Assembly (NCBI GenBank): GCA_025345505.1
Contig: JANVCC010000022.1
Coordinates: forward strand, 26,201,621-26,265,620
Direction of reading: 5' to 3'
From: Todiramphus chloris collaris
Taxonomy: Eukaryota > Chordata > Aves > Coraciiformes > Alcedinidae
Length of the DNA: 64,000 bases
The translations under genes and the position numbers were made by a program. Positions within the stretch are counted from its first letter, which is position 1. Each line of letters opens with the position of its first letter. The notes beneath the pieces are model-generated. The model saw only the letters and a program-made list of their open reading frames with translations. It was not told the DNA's origin and did not search any database. This document shows positions 59,206-64,000 of this stretch, piece after piece.

Positions 59206-62200
59206 GGTTTGTACTTCAAACAGGGGAGCACAAGTCCCCAGAGCTGTGTCTACACTGCTCTGAAGTGTAGTTTTGGGAATGATTGGGAGAATGAAGAGCT
59301 CCCAGATCAACCCACCTCACTCCTGTTCAGCCCCTTCCTGGGGTAGCAGGCATCAAGCCTGCTGGAGCATATACAGCCCCAGATTTGGTAAAATGTGATC
59401 TTGGACCATGTTGACAGATGCACTACCTACAGGCACAGATGAAAACACTGGTCTCAGGCTCAGGATAGTCTTGAAAATTCAGTGTGGCCTGTCAGGGGTT
59501 TCCATATAAGAGAGACTGAGACACATCCAACCCAAAGTCCAGCTGCCCCAAATCGTCTTTCTCACAGAGTCCAAAAGTGGGTTGTCTGAGGAAGGATAAT
59601 GCTTCACGGGTAACTCTCCCAGCACCTGGTGGCTCAGAGGTGCTGTAGCTGTGATTAGGAGCCCCTGATGGATTGTTTTTCCATAATCTGTCCATTCAGA
59701 TTTTAAGTCCATGCCAGCTTTCTGCTTCCTCCATATCTGGTGTCAGACTTGAGCTGTTCAATGACGCATTATGCCAAAAGCTTTATTTTCTTTGTTGTGA
59801 GCCTGTCTCCTTTCAGCATCACATTGTGAGGGCCAAGCAACAATCATTTCCTATTAATCTTCTCTATATTGACCTCTGTAATACCTTCTTGTAGAGATGT
59901 GCTGTTGCTCTGCTTCTGATGGTTTTGAAATTTTACACCCTTCTTAATTCTAGTCTGTACTACTTATGAAACTGGAATAGTTTATTGTAGTGGTCCTGAA
60001 ATCCATGAATCTAGGAAACGATAACATAAATCAGATGATCTGTCTGTGAAAACATCTCCTTCATCCTGGCAGGTGGTGAAGTTCACAATTTGATAAACCA
60101 ATGTGAAGTCAAGCCAGGAAAAACAATGCATAAGCTGCAATATATTCTCGTGTTGGCTTAGTACAAGAAAAAAATCCCCAACATCTCTGGTTGTCTAATA
60201 TCATGCTTGAACTTTCTGGCCCAGGAAAACAATCCTGTAGATGTAGGACTGAATGCATTGGCAAGCAAAGAAGTTGCTGCCATTTGGCTCCACGACAAGA
60301 ATAGCATTGTGCTATAGTTTGTTGTTTTCTCACAGATTCTGCAATAACTGTACACAGTTGATTTTCTGATCCTTTAGTGTAAAATGCCATGTTACTTCAT
60401 GGCTGAGTAAAAAATGTGTCGTGTTGACACCACTACAGGTGCATCACTCTACAGCATCACCTCTACTTCTGGCAAGGGTTTGAACATATTCAGCAGTGAC
60501 CCCAGCAGTGACGTTTTCATCATTGCTGTAGAGAACACAGATAGCAGCTTGTGGCTTATGCTGATAGACTCAATTTACATGTTTTCTTTAGTAGTTTCAG
60601 ACTCTTGCTGTAGATCTAATGTTGTCACGTTTGTATCACCAAAATCTCTGTTGCTAGTTTGTGATACTGGGTTGTGTTTTATCTGCATACACTCCAGCAG
60701 TATAAAGACAATTTTAAGATAAGCCACAGGTGCTACTGCTCACTTTCTTTGTTGTGGTTTTTTTGTTGTTAATTTTTTTTTCTTTGTCATGTGCAAAATC
60801 CTTCACCCAGCATTTTATTCCAGAAGAGCTTCCAACTAATTCTGACTGATTTAAAATTTCTTTTCTGTCTCTGTTCGTACCAGTGGTACTTCAGTTTGGC
60901 TGTGTGGCCATCTTGAAGTTAAGCCTCTCCTTGTACACTTGGATATAACAATGTTCAGGAGATGGTAATAACCTTCCAGTATTTTTGAGACAGCAGGGCA
61001 AGGTATAAGGAACCCTCAGCCTTTCCAGAAATCCTAGACATGGGATTCAAGTTCACTGAAACCCTTGATAGCAGAAACTCCCAATTGCTTTCTTGAATTT
61101 TGACAGCACAGTAGGCTTTTAAGTATATTTTTGGTGTTGTGGGAGACAGTTTGGATAGGTCCTATTGTGCTTCAGCTTCCTTGGGTGAGCAAAAGCCCTG
61201 TCCTATTTCATAAAGGGGCTGAGAAGTCCTGTCTCAACATAAGCAGTGACATATTGTGACAGCAGTGCTGAGAATCAGAGAGAAATGTTCTGCATTCAGA
61301 CACAGCCATGTCTAACTACCTTGTCACAGCATTATCTTTGGAGCTTAGGGATTTCGCACTCATCTTGTAGGGGAACGAACAGGAGGGAGTGAAGTAAGCA
61401 AGGGTCAGAGTTTGTAGAGGTATTACATAAGAGAATAAGAAGAGGCTGCACTGGTTCACTGGATGAGAGGCATATGTAGAAATTTCGCAAGGAATGGTTC
61501 TGGCTGGGCACAGGTTTTCTCTTCCTGCTGCAAAATTTTGTTGGACTGGGCTTTAGTTGTAGTTGTAGGTGATGGACAGCTAAATGAAGAGCGCCCATCT
61601 GCAACTCATGGTTCTGTGCCTGCCTTTTTTGCCCTCTTCCTTGTTCCTGAAGGCTGGGAAGATGTTTGTACTTCTGGCTTGCAGCTGTACTTTGGACTAA
61701 CCCAACAGTCTCTACTTTTTAACTTGATGTGAATTTCTCTCTCATCTCCAAAGAAATGTTCCCTTTGTTACAGGCTAAAGTATATAGAAGCTGTCCTGTT
61801 CTGCTCTGTTCCAGATTTCCTAGAAAGAACAAAAAGTTATATTCTTTCATTCTGGGTAACTGGATCCCTACCTCACATCATTTCTGTGGGTTACCACCCC
61901 ACTGCTTGAGGATGGAAAACCTTCTTGATCAGCAAGATGGTTCTAGTTGGGCTTCCAGAAATTCACAGCATGTTCCAGGTGCACAGAGCTTAGACTCTGG
62001 TTTGACTCTGCTGCAGAGGCCTGTTTCTCTGCTATGTATCCTAGCCTTGGGATCATCTGAGCAAAGTCTGCTCCTGTGCCTAGGGAACAGCAGTGGGACC
62101 TGTTCTGTGGGACAAGCCGAAGATTCTCTTGCTCCTCTTTGCTCGAGGTGAATTGAGGCCAGCACCATCTTTCAAGACAGTCTGCTACAAAGTATGCCCA

Positions 62201-64000
62201 AGGCGTCCTGATTATAGGCTGTATCTTCAGTGGGGTGGGGATATTTATCTATGGAAATGGCCATGCAGATCCTGGGGAGAAGCAGATGATGCTTTCTGAG
62301 GCTTAACTGATGAGCTTTATGGGTGAGGCTGGAGTGAATGGGTTGGAGAACGGACTGAGCAGAGGGTCCTTGGAGGCAGCTGTTGGAAAGAGCTTTTCTG
62401 AAGGGAAATGGAAGCAGAGGCTTTAGGTAAAGAAAAGGGTCTGTGGCAGATGCTTCTCAGCTGGAAAAGCTGGAGCTCCACAGTCTCCTGTTCTCCTGCT
62501 GCCAGTGGGGGAAAGAAAAGCTCCTGATAGATATAGTGGCTTCAGCTCTGCTCTACTTGCTATGCTCTTGGCCTCCTCATCATACTGGGAAGTTCTTCCG
62601 TTCCAACAGAATCACTGTCCACAGTTTGTGAGTAGGGTATGGAGTTTTGGAGCTGATGATACTGATACTGGTTAGTACTGGCATGAAAGGAATTGAGTTG
62701 CGAGAAACTGAGTCATAGCCTTATATTCTCTATTGCCGACTTTCCCAGTTGATGGCTTATGGGCCACTGCTGGTCCGTAAGAACTCAGTAGATGGCCTGT
62801 GAAACAACAGAGGAAAAAGTGAATATAGCAAACCCACAGATGCCTTCTTGCACAGTCAACATCCAGTTTTCATCCTGAGAAAATAAGAGAAGGCTTCACA
62901 CTCACTGGAGCCTGCTGGGCACAAGGGACAGGGTCAAGGTGTCCTTCTCTTTGGAGGGCATTGGCACCAGCTGACCACAAGAGAGAAAGAAGAGGGATGT
63001 GGGTAAGCGCCTGCCAATGGGTAAGGGAGCCAGAGGGAGATTCCTGAGAAGCCCAGAAGGTATTTTGAAAATGGGGACCCAACTCAGCGTGGCAAATGCA
63101 GCATGACCCTCCCTAACACAGCATGGGGAAAGCAAAGAGCAGCCCAGCTGCTTGGATACTCGACACCGGGATTGCGCTCTGCAGCTCTGTTCCCTGGTGC
63201 TGCTTGCAGTTGATGACTGAGGTTCATTTCCAGCATGAGATTTAATGTGTGAAGCCTATTCAGCTTATGGCAACTGCTGAGACTTTCAGGGGGAGTGATT
63301 CGGTTATGGGCCGAGAAACGAACACAAGGAACTGTTGCTAGAAACCAAGCTGCAGTGTGTGAAGATAATAAAATGGATGTCCAAACTGGGACCTCTCCTG
63401 GGGCTGCACAGCGTTGACAAGCTGACCCTAGATGTGTCGCATCTCTCAGCTTCACAGCTCTTGACACACGGCACCAGCTCTCCCATATGTCAGGAGTCAC
63501 ATTCCCCACTGCTGGAATGCAGCCACTTCTGGAGCAGAACCCAGCAGCTGTTTAAAGAATTGACAGAAACAAACCAGGGACAGGATGCAAAGACACAGCC
63601 AAAGTGCAGATGAAAACAAGGGAGGGAAAAATGTCAACCAAGTCCATAGGGTGAGTGTGACAGTCGTAATGAAATGATAAAGAGCATGGCAAGTTATCAG
63701 ACAACAGCAGAGCTAAAGGAGCCATCTGGGTGTTTCCTGTTGGCCTGAAGCAACCATAGGGTAACCTAACTTAGCTTAGACCCTTTTTTTACATATTATG
63801 CCCTGCCATACTCCCTTGTGTTTGTTACAGCTAAGACTGCAGATGTAGGCTGATGTAACAGCTTAGCTGATGCTTAGTACGCATGAAGCCATGATAGCCT
63901 GAAAAGCAGCATGATTGCTTTTTCTCTGGTGGATAAAGAATGTGAGGTTTTTGTTTCTCTCTTTAAGCTAGTATCACCATTATGTCGAGCTGTTAACTTG
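59206..64000. other. Non-genic stretch to window end
   Basis: No supported gene, RNA gene or interspersed repeat. T-rich sequence at 60757-60782. Frames up to 141 codons (63084-63509, minus; 61729-62151, plus) overlap opposite-strand frames and have no domain. Confidence 0.55.

Noticed and set aside
62650-62670. GCTGATGATACT, a possible FADDT motif of CR1
   Set aside because: Codons on either side do not match the CR1 reverse transcriptase.
1-64000. tRNA, rRNA, snRNA, CRISPR or bacterial operon signals
   Set aside because: No tRNA B-box type sequence, known snRNA motif, direct-repeat array or operon-like packing was seen on either strand.

Overview
The window looks like non-coding DNA from a bird, most likely a neoavian species. 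The clearest markers are a truncated CR1 LINE ending in the tandem octamer ATTCTATG (47431-47822), several older CR1 pieces, and a solitary endogenous-retrovirus LTR of a type I recall as common in neoavian genomes (17415-17942). There are also old palindrome-type amniote repeat scraps, scattered T/G-rich and A/C-rich runs, and a low CpG background broken by a few short CpG-retaining islets. Bacterial features (operons, ribosome binding sites, CRISPR, tRNA or rRNA genes) are absent.

No protein-coding gene can be supported. The longest open frames (about 140-178 codons) occur on both strands, often overlap each other, encode no domain I recognise and lack convincing exon structure. Their length is what chance gives in 64 kb of this composition. 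The window is therefore either intergenic or inside a long intron.

Layout: 1-15 kb is mostly unique sequence with a CpG-retaining block near 2 kb, purine-rich and G-rich tracts at 6-7 kb, an (ATTTT)11 microsatellite at 8.4 kb and a 25-bp tandem duplication at 12.4 kb. 15-18 kb holds a conserved-looking AT-rich block, a long two-arm hairpin (16038-16098) and the solo LTR. 22-24 kb has a T14A13 palindrome, an A/C-rich strand-biased tract and a CR1 reverse-transcriptase fossil. 27-36 kb has a CpG-retaining block, an ancient CR1 tail, a perfect CRE palindrome in another conserved-looking block, and weaker repeat scraps. 38-41 kb combines a long conserved-looking block with a cluster of TGCAAA and TAATT motifs. 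43-53 kb is the most repeat-rich part: four CR1 copies, an old amniote repeat and a 121-base polypyrimidine tract. 53-64 kb is mainly unique, with a possible G-quadruplex at 57.6 kb and a CpG-retaining block with a 92-codon open frame at 58.9 kb.

The best leads are the imperfect 21-bp hairpin at 16 kb, which has the size of a microRNA precursor, the blocks that may be conserved regulatory elements (2.0, 15.2, 27.0, 33.1, 38.2-39.2 and 58.9 kb), and the triplex-prone polypyrimidine tract at 51.7 kb. Conservation could not be tested here, so all regulatory calls are inference.
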